In this document: positions 27,034-36,188 of the stretch, one piece after another
Position numbering within the stretch: position 1 is the first letter of the stretch
Layout of the letters: the number at the start of each line of letters is the position of its first letter
Source of the DNA: Bradyrhizobium sp. MOS003
GTDB taxonomy: Bacteria; Pseudomonadota; Alphaproteobacteria; Rhizobiales; Xanthobacteraceae
Direction: 5' to 3'
NCBI RefSeq assembly: GCF_003020125.1
Contig: NZ_PYFW01000010.1
Coordinates: 62,001 to 126,000, forward strand
DNA: 64,000 nucleotides
The notes under the pieces: generated by a model
What the model was told of the DNA's origin: nothing
What the model saw: the letters and a program-made list of their open reading frames with translations, nothing else
Databases searched by the model: none
Program-made: the position numbers and the translations under genes

Positions 27034-27912
27034 CGTCATCAGCGCCTCCTGGAGGTTCTGGTCGACGATAGAGGGTGTCGGCGAGACATCAGGTCAACGG
27101 TCGGACCGTTCTGTTTTGCGGTCCGGCAGAAGAAACAAGTTTTCTTCGTTCGGTGTGGGGCCGGTTCTCCGGTTCTGCAATTTCACGAGTAGCCTCGCGG
27201 TCAAAGTGGAATCTGGTCCTGACGTGTTCGCCGACGCCCTCGTTCTCCTGAGGCCGGGGTATTGCCGGCATTTCCTTTTCCCAACATTGCTGATCTGACC
27301 ACGGCGTGATCGTTGCGCTCGCCGCTTCACCTTGGGCTGGTGAGGGCTGCAGCCCGATTGAGCGCTGCTCGCACGCCGCTTCCGCCATTCGCGCTGTCAT
27401 CGCCGGGCCTCGACCGGGCGATCGAGTCCGCCCAGGCTTCGCGTGCCACACGTCTCGGGAGTGCCGGGTCATCGGCCTGCCGCCTTCGCTGTCGTTTCTG
27501 CGCTCCAGGACGACGGGTCCCCGCGAATGCCTGGACAGTGGCCGGCCGCGGGTGCCGACAGCGCGTGGGAACGCCACAGGATGAGTCCCACCGCGCGCGA
27601 TGGTTATCGATGTCCCAAAATTCCAGGGTAAACCAAATCTGACGAATCGTAGAAGTGCCTGCAAATCAGGGACTTTTCGAATTCTGCGCGTCGGTGCCGC
27701 GCGCTCGCGTTTACGTCTGCTTCATCGCGATACTTAAACTGCCATTCAAATTTGCCCGCCATCATCACCTCCAACAAGCCGGCAAACGGCCTTGAGCAAG
27801 AAGACTAAGGGAAGAGTTGAACAGTGCACGGCCCCAGAAAGGGTCATGCACATCAGAGTTGGACGGGAGCCGCGCTCGGGGGAGCAAGGCACAAGAAAAA
27901 AGGGGATGCGTT
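27034..27912. other. 879-bp gap with degenerate intergenic repeat, no gene
   Basis: Around 27390-27440 the sequence TCATCGCCGGGCCTCGACC followed by GGGCGATCGAGTCCGCC resembles a decayed copy of palindromic repeats frequent in Bradyrhizobium spacers (recalled). Open frames on both strands here, including a minus frame 27089-27664, show Arg/Pro-rich noise with no motif. The promoter of the next gene should lie in the last 150 bp. A ribosome-binding candidate AGGGGA lies at 27901-27906. Confidence 0.4.
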
Positions 27913-28179
27913 ATGTTTCAGGGTACTTTCGATCTGGAGACGGCAACGCCGATCAACGCGACCGCATTGTCGGACGTGTTGTTCGAGCGCGGGATCTATT
28001 GGGCGAGCGGCCGGTCCGGGCTCGTCGATCTCGTCGCCGCGCACAAATGGTTCAACCTCGCCGCCCTGAAGGGCCGCAAGGACGCCGTGACGCTGCGCCA
28101 GGAAATCGCCTCGCAGATGTCGGAGGCCGAGATCTCGGCCGCACAGCGCGAGGCGAGGGCGTGGGTCTCCACGCACTGA
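27913..28179 (+). CDS. small SEL1-like protein, 88 aa
   Basis: ATG 27913 gives MFQGTFDLETATPINATAL, and the core LVDLVAAHKWFNLAALKGRKDA has the spacing of one SEL1 repeat (alpha-alpha hairpin with A..WF.LAA..G...A). The C-terminal helix ends AQREARAWVSTH. No signal peptide. SEL1 proteins act as adaptors; a partner cannot be inferred here. A 32-codon in-frame extension upstream to 27817 is low-complexity and lacks a better ribosome site. Confidence 0.7.
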   Translation: MFQGTFDLETATPINATALSDVLFERGIYWASGRSGLVDLVAAHKWFNLAALKGRKDAVTLRQEIASQMSEAEISAAQREARAWVSTH

Positions 28180-28274
28180 ACCGAGCATCGCATCCGCACC
28201 CGTGTTCGCACGGGTGGACGCAATTGCGCTGAATCATGTCTTTACGTCATGCCGCCACACAAGACCCGTGCGGC

Positions 28275-28484
28275 ATGAGCGAGCCCGACACCGATGAACG
28301 ATGGCTGCCGATTCAGATCGCTCCCGATGAGTGCGATCTGGAACTCGGACGTCCGCACAAGGCGGGGCTTTGCCCTGGTCGTTTCCGTGCCGGCGCAGGT
28401 CCGGCGTCTGGTACAATTATCTGGGCAGGCGAGGCGGTGCTGATTTCACCCTCGCATTGGCGGATCTGGCGGTTCCACCGCTAG
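28275..28484 (+). pseudogene. frameshifted small conserved protein gene
   Basis: From ATG 28275 the frame begins MSEPDTDERWLPIQIAPDE and ends ISPSHWRIWRFHR, the two ends of a small family I recall in Bradyrhizobium (start WLPIxxAP, end PTHWRxW). The expected middle (GxxALVFPCR.....W) appears in the other two frames: TRRGFALVV, then FPCRRRSGVWYNYLGR. Joining the pieces gives about the expected length, so at least three single-base shifts have broken the gene. The family match is from memory; sequencing error is an alternative. Confidence 0.5.
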
Positions 28485-28622
28485 TCGCAGACCCAAGCAC
28501 ATACCCACACATATAAGGTGGTGCGAATCGAGCCGAGTTCGCCGCGCCGATCCTTGCGGCAGGCTTTCGCGCCCGACTTCAGGTTAAAGAGCGCACAGAT
28601 CTTGATTGATTCTGCTGCTGGG

Positions 28623-28715
28623 TGGCGGAGAGGGAGGGATTCGAACCCTCGATACAGCTTGAGACCGTATGACGCTTTAGCAAAGCGTTGCCTTCAGCCA
28701 CTCGGCCACCTCTCC
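28623..28715 (-). tRNA. tRNA-Ser (anticodon GCT)
   Basis: On the minus strand the acceptor arm GGAGAGG begins at 28715 and pairs with CCTCTCC ending at 28627. The discriminator G and an encoded CCA follow (28626-28623). The anticodon loop TTGCTAA gives GCT, which reads AGC/AGU serine codons. There is a long variable arm and a T-arm GAGGG-TTCGAAT-CCCTC. About 90 nt without CCA, standard for a class II tRNA. Confidence 0.97.
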
Positions 28716-29519
28716 GGTGCGAGCCTTATGCATCTAATTGCTTGGGCTGGTCAATTTGTAAGCGCGTGTTTGTGCTCGAATATTCCCAGCGATTTTCGCA
28801 ACGAAGCAGTTTGCTCCCGGGGCATGACCGTAACGTTGCGAGAATGGGCCCAGAGCTGCAGCCTCCAGGGACGGTTTCGCCGACGGAGAACCTCTTTGCT
28901 GGCGTAAGAGGCTGAGTTTTCTGGAAGAATCAAGAGTTTCGGGAGCGGGCGGTCGAAAGTTCGAATCGGGTGGTCTCCGCCGGCTTGCCCAATAGCCCCA
29001 CTATCCACAGACGGTGCGTGTCGCGCACCTCGAGGCCGCCGCCTGCATCGTTCCAGAAGACGCGGAGCAGGGCGATGGCTTCCTCCTTGAGTCTCCCTGT
29101 GATTCCACGATTCGCGCGCGTCAAAGCCTCTCCCCGCCAGGATCTCGCCCGCGGCGTCTAAAGCAGGGAACTTTGACGGCAGATGGAACCGCGTTAAAAA
29201 CACAAGAGAAAACAATGCCTTGCGAGGGCGCTGTGATCACATCTGCGTGTTATTTGTGCAACACCCGTCGGAAAACAAGCTTCTCAGGCCCGTTTCGAAG
29301 CGTTCTCTTGTTGTGTGTGCAAGGACGTTCGGTAATTGTGACTGAGCGACGGAGGGGGGCATCCCGAGGTCGTCCCGTTTAGGTTATTCGCTTAAGTCCC
29401 TCGCGTTCATGCGGGTGTGTCCGAAGACGCGAAGGAGCCCAAAGCGGTGATTTAAAGGGGGTTGGGGAATTGGCCGTCCGGTCAGTGACCTTCCCTGAAG
29501 AGCAACTTGGAGGTTTAAC
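28716..29519. other. 804-bp upstream region of the porin gene
   Basis: No convincing gene. A minus-strand frame at 28930-29124 (64 codons, with GGGLEVRDTHRLWIV) has some protein-like texture but no start context or recognised family, and a longer minus frame 28751-29215 is composition noise. The last 300 bp have lower GC and should carry the promoter of the highly expressed porin. Confidence 0.4.
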
Positions 29520-31091
29520 ATGAAGTTGGTTAAGAGCCTTTTGCTCGGCTCAGCGGCGGGTCTGATCGCCGTGGGCGGAGCTCAAGCAGCAGATCTGCCC
29601 GTGAAGGCCAAGGCGGTCGAATACGTGAAGATCTGCTCGCTGTACGGCGCGGGCTTCTACTATATCCCGGGCACCGACACTTGCATCAAGCTGGGTGGTT
29701 ATCTGCGCGCTGAAGTCGCGCTGAACACCAACTCGGACTTCAGCGGCCAGCTCACCAGCAACAACGGTGCGCGCAATCGTCTGACGAACTACTACACCAT
29801 GCGCGCTCGTGAAGATCTCAACATCGACACGCGCACCGCGACCGAGTACGGCGTCGTCCGTACCTTCTTCGACGGCGTGTTCTCCTGGACCACCGGCAAC
29901 TACGCCGGCACGGGCAGCGCGACCGGCACGACCGCCTACAGCGGCACGCTGGCGCTCAACACCTCCGGCGCCACCCCGGCGCTCGTTGGTTCGTCGATCA
30001 ACGGCACCGACGGCAACACCTCGGGCGGTTCGCTCGGCGTGTACTACGCCTTCATCCAGTTCGCTGGCTTCACCATGGGTAAGGCCGTGTCGCAGTTCGA
30101 CGCGCCCTGGACCAACTATCCCGGCAACAACTTCGACAGCCTCGTCGGCGGTTCCGGCACGGTCACTGGTGTCAACCAGTTCACCTACACCGCTGACTTC
30201 GGTCAGGGCGTGACGGCGTCGTTCTCGGCTGAAGACGCGACGGCTTACTACCAGGCCGGCAACCTGAACATGTCCGGCGCCTCGGCGGCTGGCATGATCG
30301 GCGGCTCCTATGGCTCGAACGCCATCGGCGGTTCGCGTTCCCCGAACCTCGTCGGTATGGTTCGTGTCGACCAGGCTTGGGGTCTCTTCCAGGCGTCGGT
30401 CGCTGCGCATGACAACCACGTTGCCTACTACGGCGCTACCGAGCCGACTGGCCACCCCGACGACAAGTGGGGTTGGGCTGTTCAGCTCGCTCTGTCGATC
30501 AAGAACATCCCGACTGGTGCGGGTGACGTGATCAACATTTCGGGCGTCTACACCGACGGCGCGTCCCGCTACAACTTCCAGAACCTGGCGGGCGGCAGCT
30601 ACTCGATGTTCGGCAACTCCGGCATCGCCTACCAGAGCGTCGGCTTCGCCATCGCTCCGGACACCGTGTTCATCACGGGCGGCGCGCAGGAAACCGTCAA
30701 GACCTGGGGCTTCCGTGGTGCTTACACCCACAACTGGGATGCCTACTGGAACACCGCGCTGTACGGTGCCTACGCTCAGGCGCAGTACGGTTCGCTGGCC
30801 AAGACCACGCTCTGCGGCGCCGGTGGTGCTGGCGGCGTGTTCGGCGGTCTCGCCGGTGTGACGGGTTGTAACCCTGACTTCGCCATCGGCCAGATCGGTA
30901 TCATCACCCGCTGGACCCCGGTCAAGAACCTCACCTTCTCGGCTGACCTGAACTGGACCCATCTCGACCAGAAGTACTCCGGTACTGTTGGTTACGCTGG
31001 TTCCGGCACGACGGCCAAGCCGGCTGCTGTGTACGAGCTGAAGGATCAGGACACCATCACCCTGCTCCTCCGCGCTCAGCGCAACTGGTAA
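29520..31091 (+). CDS. major outer-membrane porin (rhizobial Porin_2 type)
   Basis: 523-residue beta-barrel porin. A signal peptide covers residues 1-23 (cleavage after AQA), followed by ADLPVKAKAVEYVKIC and the paired-Cys N-terminal loop CSLYGAGFYYIPGTDTC typical of alphaproteobacterial porins, then LGGYLRAEV as the first strand. Alternating aromatic strands continue to the end, LLLRAQRNW, a C-terminal aromatic for BAM recognition. Codon use is shifted toward GCT, GGT and CGT relative to neighbours, as in highly expressed genes. The ribosome site GGAGG lies 7 nt before the ATG. Diffusion of small solutes and host-contact exposure are expected. Confidence 0.95.
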   Translation: MKLVKSLLLGSAAGLIAVGGAQAADLPVKAKAVEYVKICSLYGAGFYYIPGTDTCIKLGGYLRAEVALNTNSDFSGQLTSNNGARNRLTNYYTMRAREDLNIDTRTATEYGVVRTFFDGVFSWTTGNYAGTGSATGTTAYSGTLALNTSGATPALVGSSINGTDGNTSGGSLGVYYAFIQFAGFTMGKAVSQFDAPWTNYPGNNFDSLVGGSGTVTGVNQFTYTADFGQGVTASFSAEDATAYYQAGNLNMSGASAAGMIGGSYGSNAIGGSRSPNLVGMVRVDQAWGLFQASVAAHDNHVAYYGATEPTGHPDDKWGWAVQLALSIKNIPTGAGDVINISGVYTDGASRYNFQNLAGGSYSMFGNSGIAYQSVGFAIAPDTVFITGGAQETVKTWGFRGAYTHNWDAYWNTALYGAYAQAQYGSLAKTTLCGAGGAGGVFGGLAGVTGCNPDFAIGQIGIITRWTPVKNLTFSADLNWTHLDQKYSGTVGYAGSGTTAKPAAVYELKDQDTITLLLRAQRNW

Positions 31092-31115
31092 GTTCGGTCT
31101 AACGACCTGACAGAG

Positions 31116-31145
31116 AGCCCCGGCGGGAAACCGCCGGGGCTTTTG
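31116..31145 (+). terminator. strong rho-independent terminator of the porin gene
   Basis: An 11-bp GC-rich stem (AGCCCCGGCGG and CCGCCGGGGCT) closed by a GAAA tetraloop and followed by TTTTG, 25 bp after the porin stop. Confidence 0.9.
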
Positions 31146-31552
31146 TTTGTGCCGCGGTGCTTGCCTTCTCGCTTCGCGCAACGGGCCAAGTTGGCGCGTC
31201 GCTCTCCATTGATCGGTTTTGGTTGGGATCTGATGGAAGCGGTTATGGGCGAGGGGGCTCCGCGCCTCCCATCCCTGACATGGCGCGCAGGCGGAGGATT
31301 GCCGTTGGCCGGCGTGCCCGCGCCAACGCCTCGCTGATCTGCCTTTGCAGCGGTGGCGACAGGCGCTTTCATCTGCACCGCGAGGCAACGGTGAGCTTGC
31401 CGATCTGGCCGCAGCCTGTCGCAGCGCTCAAGGAGTGCGTCGAGGAGGCTCGCCCCAGGATCGCCTTGGATCTCTGGATATGCGGCGGCTCAAGTCCTAC
31501 CGAGACAGCGCTCGCCACCCCTGGTCGCGGCTGCGAAGCGAAGAGCGGATCG
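31146..31552. other. 407-bp spacer, no gene recognised
   Basis: Between the porin terminator and the 3' end of the convergent lytic transglycosylase. Open frames on both strands are Arg/Pro-rich and carry no motif. No clear repeat or hairpin was found apart from the porin terminator. Confidence 0.3.
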
Positions 31553-34087
31553 TTATTCCACGCTGCCGGCGCCGCGGCGCAGATCGGCTTCGATCTGCAG
31601 GCGCGTGCCGCCGCCGAAGCGGGCCCGGTAGACCTGCAGGTTCTCCATGATCCGCTGCACGTAATTGCGGGTCTCGGAGAACGGAATAAGCTCGACCCAG
31701 TCGACCGCGTCGACCTTGGGGTCGCGCGGATCGCCGTAGCGCTCGACCCACTTCTTCACGCTGCCGCGGCCGGCATTGTAGGCGGCAAAGGTCATGATGT
31801 AGGAGCCGCGATAATCCTCGAGCAATCCGCCGAGCTCGGCCGAGCCGAGCGTGGCGTTGTAGACCGAATCGTTCTTCAGCCGCCCAAGATCGTAAGTCGC
31901 GCCGTGCCGCTTGCAGACATAACGCGCGGCGTCGGGCGTCACCTGCATCAGGCCGTAGGCCTGCGCCGGCGAGACCACTGACGGATTGAATGCGCTCTCC
32001 TGCCGGGCGATCGCATAGACGATGCTGCGCTCGACTTCGGGACCGATCGGCGTGAACTGCGGAATGCCGTTGACGGGGTAGGCGTAGAAGTCGAACGGCA
32101 GGCCGCGGTTGAGTGCGGCCTTGCCGAGCAGCAGCATGCCGCGCGCATCGTTGTAGCGCTGCGTCAGCTCGCCGAGGCCGGCGAGCGCTTCGGGATCGCC
32201 GTTCTCGCCCATGTCGGCAAGCAGCGGTATCGCCATCTCGCGCTCGTCGAGCTCGTAGAGCAGCTGCGCGGCGCGCACGATCTCCAGCCGCTCGGCGCCA
32301 CGGCCGCGCGGCTGGCTGTTGAGCTCGATCTGCGGCAGGCCGAGCTTGGCCCGGGCGAGCTGGCCGTAATAGCTGGTCGACTGTTCGGCGGCACGAGCAT
32401 AGGCGTTGCGCGCCTCTTGCTGGCGCCCTGCGGCTTCCGCGGCGCGGCCCTGCCAATAGCCGGCACGCGCCAGCGCGGTCGGGTTGACGCTGCCGACGCC
32501 GATGCGCGCGAAATGCTGGGTGGCGGCCGCGGGGTCGTTGAGGAAGCGCAGCGCGATCCACCCGGCCGTGAACTCCTGCTCGGTTTTGTAGATGTCGCGC
32601 GAGGGCAGCGCGGCGTCGCGCGCGATCAGATAGGCGCTGCGGAATTCCTCGGTGTCGATCATCTTGCGCGCCAGGAGGCGCCGCTCGATCCACCATTCGT
32701 CGAGATTGTGGAGACGACCCGGATCCTTCGGCGCCGATAGCATGAGCTGCGCTGCCTCGGCGAACTTCTCCTCGCGGCGCAGCAGCTGGATCTTGCTGAA
32801 GATGAAGCCGGGGTCGTTGTGCAGCTCGCGGGGCACGGCGTCGAGCAGCGCGCGCGCGTTCGGCGCCTTCTTGACCGCGGCGATGCGGGCCTTTGCGAGT
32901 GCGACATAGCCCGCACCCAGGCGCTTTGCGGCGCGCAGCGCGGCCTCGTTCTCGCTGCCGTAGAGCAGGGTGTCCATCCGCGCCTTCTGATCGCCCGGCG
33001 TCAGCAGGGCGCCGAACTGGTCGAGCGCGTTGTTCTCGGTGTCCTCGGACATCGGATCGCTGCGCCAGGCCTCGCGCACCAGCCGCTCGGCATTGGCGCG
33101 GTCGCCGCGCGCCAGCATCGCCTTGGCGAGCGTGAAACGGCCCTTGGCGGACACGGGTGATTCATTCTCGAACCACGACCAACCGACGGACTCGTCGCGC
33201 CTGTCGTCCCACATCGCGGCCTCGAGGCGGCGGCGCAGGAAGGTCTGCGACGGCCAGCTCGGATTGGCGGAGAGGAAGGCGCGGTAGCGCTCCACGGTGG
33301 CGCCATTGTCCTCGCTGCGCAGGATGATCCATTCCGCCAGTTTTCGCGCGACCGGATCCGAGATGCCTGCTGCGACGTTGCTGGCTTCACCCGCCTTGCG
33401 CTTGCGCACGAGCTCGATGACGCTCTCGAGGGCATCCTTGTCACCCTGCGGCGTCGAGGACGTCGCGGCGACAGCGGCCGGGATGACCGGCTTGCGCGGC
33501 GCGGCATGCTGGCGAGTCGCCGGAGCCAGCACGGGCGCTGCTGCCGGCCTGACGGCGGGGGCGGCAGGTCTGACGGTGGCCGTCACGGCCGGCGCGGATG
33601 CGGCTTTCGGCGGCGAGGCGCTGGCGGCCGGATGCGATTTCGGCGGAGCTGCTGCTGCGGCAGGCTTGGGCTTGTCCTTTGCGGGCTCTTTTCCGGCGCT
33701 CTTGCCGGCGTCCTTGCCAATCTCCTTGGCCGGTTTCTTCGCAGCGTCCTTGGCCGGAGCGCCGGCGGCACCCTGGCTCGCGCCTTTGCTTGCGCCCTTG
33801 CTGGCTCCTTGGCTTGCTCCTTTGGCCGCGTCTTTCGAAGTTTCCTTGTCGGTTCCCTTGGAGGCGCCCTTCGCAGCGTCCTTGGTGGTGTCCCTGGCGG
33901 TATTCTTGGCGGCCGGCTTCGCGGTATCCTTGCCCGCTTCCGCGGTCGTCTCATTGGACTTGGCCAGGGCGGCGCAGCCGACCGTCAGCCCTGTCATCAG
34001 GCACATTATCAGACGGGTGGATCGCCAAACGGCACGAGGGAATGAGGTCACGGCGTTTCGTCGCCCCGAATCAGTCAACTGGCCCAA
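31553..34087 (-). CDS. soluble lytic murein transglycosylase (Slt70-like)
   Basis: Cleaves peptidoglycan to 1,6-anhydro-muropeptides in the periplasm. The N-terminus has a basic stretch and hydrophobic helix ending LMTGLTVGCAALA (signal or lipoprotein-like). A long Lys/Ala/Gly-rich low-complexity segment with repeated KxxAKGASKG-type units fills about residues 50-190. An alpha-solenoid U/L-like region follows, then the C-terminal SLT domain at about 660-820 with IARQESAFNPSVVSPAQAYGLMQ (catalytic Glu), TFAAYNAGRG and FSETRNYVQR. At 844 residues it is about 200 longer than Slt70, all in the N-terminal extension. GTG 34051 is an alternative start. Confidence 0.93.
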   Translation of the reverse strand: MGQLTDSGRRNAVTSFPRAVWRSTRLIMCLMTGLTVGCAALAKSNETTAEAGKDTAKPAAKNTARDTTKDAAKGASKGTDKETSKDAAKGASQGASKGASKGASQGAAGAPAKDAAKKPAKEIGKDAGKSAGKEPAKDKPKPAAAAAPPKSHPAASASPPKAASAPAVTATVRPAAPAVRPAAAPVLAPATRQHAAPRKPVIPAAVAATSSTPQGDKDALESVIELVRKRKAGEASNVAAGISDPVARKLAEWIILRSEDNGATVERYRAFLSANPSWPSQTFLRRRLEAAMWDDRRDESVGWSWFENESPVSAKGRFTLAKAMLARGDRANAERLVREAWRSDPMSEDTENNALDQFGALLTPGDQKARMDTLLYGSENEAALRAAKRLGAGYVALAKARIAAVKKAPNARALLDAVPRELHNDPGFIFSKIQLLRREEKFAEAAQLMLSAPKDPGRLHNLDEWWIERRLLARKMIDTEEFRSAYLIARDAALPSRDIYKTEQEFTAGWIALRFLNDPAAATQHFARIGVGSVNPTALARAGYWQGRAAEAAGRQQEARNAYARAAEQSTSYYGQLARAKLGLPQIELNSQPRGRGAERLEIVRAAQLLYELDEREMAIPLLADMGENGDPEALAGLGELTQRYNDARGMLLLGKAALNRGLPFDFYAYPVNGIPQFTPIGPEVERSIVYAIARQESAFNPSVVSPAQAYGLMQVTPDAARYVCKRHGATYDLGRLKNDSVYNATLGSAELGGLLEDYRGSYIMTFAAYNAGRGSVKKWVERYGDPRDPKVDAVDWVELIPFSETRNYVQRIMENLQVYRARFGGGTRLQIEADLRRGAGSVE

Positions 34088-34292
34088 GACCTGTCTCTAC
34101 AAGATCTAGCTGTATTTGATTGAATATGCGGACAAAATACCAACAGCCGCTTACCGCGGCCCGGTTTGCACCACCACCGCGGCAAAATCGCGGCCTAAAC
34201 GGTGTGTCACACGGAAGCGGGCCTTTTACCGGCGGGATAGACCCGATATGAAAGGGGCTTGCTCAAGAGATAGCCGCGTACGGAGGAAGTCC

Positions 34293-35183
34293 ATGGCAGC
34301 CAAGACGAAATTCCGGGGGTCCTTCACCGCCTTGGTCACGCCGTTCAAGAACGGCTCGCTGGACGAGGCGGCGTTCCGATCCCTGGTCAACTGGCAGATT
34401 TCGGAGGGCACCAACGGCCTGGTCCCGGTCGGGACCACCGGCGAGAGCCCGACGCTCAGCCATGACGAGCACAAGAAGGTGGTCGAATGGTGCATCGCTG
34501 AAGCCAAGGGCCGCGTGCCCGTCGTAGCCGGCGCCGGCTCCAACTCGACCAAGGAAGCGATCGAACTCGCCCAGCACGCCGAGAAGGCGGGCGCGGACGC
34601 CGTGCTGGTGGTGACGCCTTACTACAACAAGCCGACCCAGGAAGGCATGTACCAGCACTTCAAGGCCATCAACGACGCGATCGGCATTCCGATCATCATC
34701 TACAACATCCCGCCGCGCTCGGTGATCGACATGTCGGTCGACACCATGACGCGGCTGTGGGAGCTGAAGAACATCGCCGGCGTCAAGGACGCCACCGCCA
34801 GCATGGTGCGGGTGTCGCAGCAGCGCGCGGCGATGGGCGAGGATTTCAACCAGCTCTCGGGCGAGGACGCGACCATCATCGGCTACATGGCGCATGGCGG
34901 CCACGGCTGCATCTCGGTGACCTCCAACGTCGCGCCGCGCCTGTGCTCGGAGTTCCAGGCCGCCTGGGCCAGGGGTGACCATGCCACCGCGCTGAAGATT
35001 CACGACAAGCTGATGCCGCTGCACAACAACCTCTTCATCGAGAGCAACCCGGCACCGATCAAGTACGCCATGTCGCTGCTCGGCAAGCTCGACGAGACGC
35101 TGCGGCTGCCGATGGTGCCGGTCACCGAGCCGACGCGCGTTGCCGTGCGCAGCGCCATGGTTCATGCTGGGCTGATCAACTGA
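34293..35183 (+). CDS. dapA: 4-hydroxy-tetrahydrodipicolinate synthase
   Basis: Condenses pyruvate and aspartate semialdehyde in lysine and diaminopimelate synthesis. 296 residues from ATG 34293, preceded by CGGAGGAAG; a longer in-frame reading to 34116 has no family similarity. Schiff-base Lys165 in GVKDATAS, Tyr137 in YNIPPRS, and VGTTGESPTLS near residue 46 are all present, so the enzyme looks active. Divergent from the lytic transglycosylase, a sensible pairing in cell-wall metabolism. Confidence 0.97.
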   Translation: MAAKTKFRGSFTALVTPFKNGSLDEAAFRSLVNWQISEGTNGLVPVGTTGESPTLSHDEHKKVVEWCIAEAKGRVPVVAGAGSNSTKEAIELAQHAEKAGADAVLVVTPYYNKPTQEGMYQHFKAINDAIGIPIIIYNIPPRSVIDMSVDTMTRLWELKNIAGVKDATASMVRVSQQRAAMGEDFNQLSGEDATIIGYMAHGGHGCISVTSNVAPRLCSEFQAAWARGDHATALKIHDKLMPLHNNLFIESNPAPIKYAMSLLGKLDETLRLPMVPVTEPTRVAVRSAMVHAGLIN

Positions 35184-35210
35184 TGGGTTGACCAAAACGG
35201 GGAGGCCGTC

Positions 35211-35651
35211 ATGAGCGTCGATGAAAAGGGCAGGCGGATGCTTACGGAGTTCCGCGAATTCGCCATGAAGGGCAACGTCGTCGATCTCGCGGTCGGCGTC
35301 ATCATCGGTGCGGCCTTCGGCGCCATCGTCACCTCCTTGGTCGGTGACATCATCATGCCGCTCATCGGCGCGGCGACCGGCGGCCTCGACTTCTCGAACT
35401 ACTTCGCCCCCTTGTCGAAGGCGGTGACCGCCACCAACTTAGCGGATGCGAAAAAGCAAGGCGCCGTACTTGCTTACGGCAGCTTCCTGACGCTGACGAT
35501 CAACTTCATCATCGTCGCTTTCGTGCTGTTCCTGGTGATCCGCGCCATGAACACTCTGAAGCGAAAGGAAGAGACCAAGTCCGCGGAGCCGCCGAAGCCG
35601 TCGGCGGAGGTCGTGCTGCTGACCGAGATCCGCGATCTCCTCAAGAAGTGA
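35211..35651 (+). CDS. mscL: large-conductance mechanosensitive channel MscL
   Basis: 146 residues. The N-terminal amphipathic EFREFAMKGNVVDLAVGVIIGAAFG runs into TM1, with the gate region VVDLAVGVIIG. A periplasmic loop of about 45 residues and TM2 (LTINFIIVAFVLFLVIRAMN) follow, and a charged C-terminal bundle helix ends LLTEIRDLLKK. Releases solutes on hypo-osmotic shock. It lies 27 bp after dapA on the same strand and may be co-transcribed. The N-terminus is some ten residues longer than in E. coli. Confidence 0.96.
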   Translation: MSVDEKGRRMLTEFREFAMKGNVVDLAVGVIIGAAFGAIVTSLVGDIIMPLIGAATGGLDFSNYFAPLSKAVTATNLADAKKQGAVLAYGSFLTLTINFIIVAFVLFLVIRAMNTLKRKEETKSAEPPKPSAEVVLLTEIRDLLKK

Positions 35652-35710
35652 CGCGCGCGCTTCACCCAGACTGTTAGCATTGCTGCGCATCGCGCTCAGG
35701 TCTCATTGCC

Positions 35711-36184
35711 ATGGCTGATAAGAACGAACGTCCGATCAAGGTCATGGCGGAAAATCGCAAGGCCCGCTTCAACTATGCGATCGAGGATACGATCGAGGCG
35801 GGGATTGCGCTGACCGGCACCGAGGTCAAATCGATCCGCAACGGCAAGAGCACGATCGCGGAATCCTACGCCGACTCCAAGAACGGCGAGATCTGGCTGA
35901 TTAACGCCACCATTCCCGAATATCTGCAAGGTAACCGCTTCAATCACGAGCCCAAGCGGCCGCGAAAATTGCTGCTCCATCGCCGGCAGATCAACAAGCT
36001 GATGGGCGCCGTCGACCGCGAAGGCATGACGCTGATCCCGCTCAAGCTCTATTTCAACGAGCGCGGGCGCGCCAAATTGCAGCTGGCGGTTGCAAAGGGC
36101 AAGAAGCTGCACGACAAGCGCGAGACCGAGAAGAAGCGCGACTGGAGCCGCGAGAAGGGCCGCCTGATGCGGGCGAGGGGATAG
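35711..36184 (+). CDS. smpB: SsrA-binding protein SmpB
   Basis: 157 residues; carries tmRNA to stalled ribosomes. The OB-fold motifs are clear: ENRKARFNYAIEDTIEAGI, LTGTEVKSIRNGKS, EIWLINATIPEY and the basic C-terminal tail with KKRDWSREKGRLMRARG, which enters the decoding centre. Length is normal. The tmRNA gene itself was not found in this window. Confidence 0.97.
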   Translation: MADKNERPIKVMAENRKARFNYAIEDTIEAGIALTGTEVKSIRNGKSTIAESYADSKNGEIWLINATIPEYLQGNRFNHEPKRPRKLLLHRRQINKLMGAVDREGMTLIPLKLYFNERGRAKLQLAVAKGKKLHDKRETEKKRDWSREKGRLMRARG

Positions 36185-36188
36185 CGAG

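Noticed and set aside
27089..27664. 191-codon minus-strand frame
   Set aside because: Covers a degenerate intergenic repeat; no motif.
28751..29215. 154-codon minus-strand frame between tRNA-Ser and the porin
   Set aside because: Arg-rich; only a short inner part (28930-29124) looks protein-like and it lacks a start context or known family.
28623..29519. Integrated element at tRNA-Ser
   Set aside because: No integrase, no direct repeat of the tRNA 3' end, and normal genes on both sides.
29550..31388. 612-codon open frame opposite the porin gene
   Set aside because: Composition noise caused by strong codon bias of the porin gene; no motif.
34116..34292. tmRNA gene near smpB or dapA, or an N-terminal dapA extension
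   Set aside because: No tRNA-like ends or tag reading frame were seen; the extension has no similarity to DapA, and a good ribosome site precedes ATG 34293.
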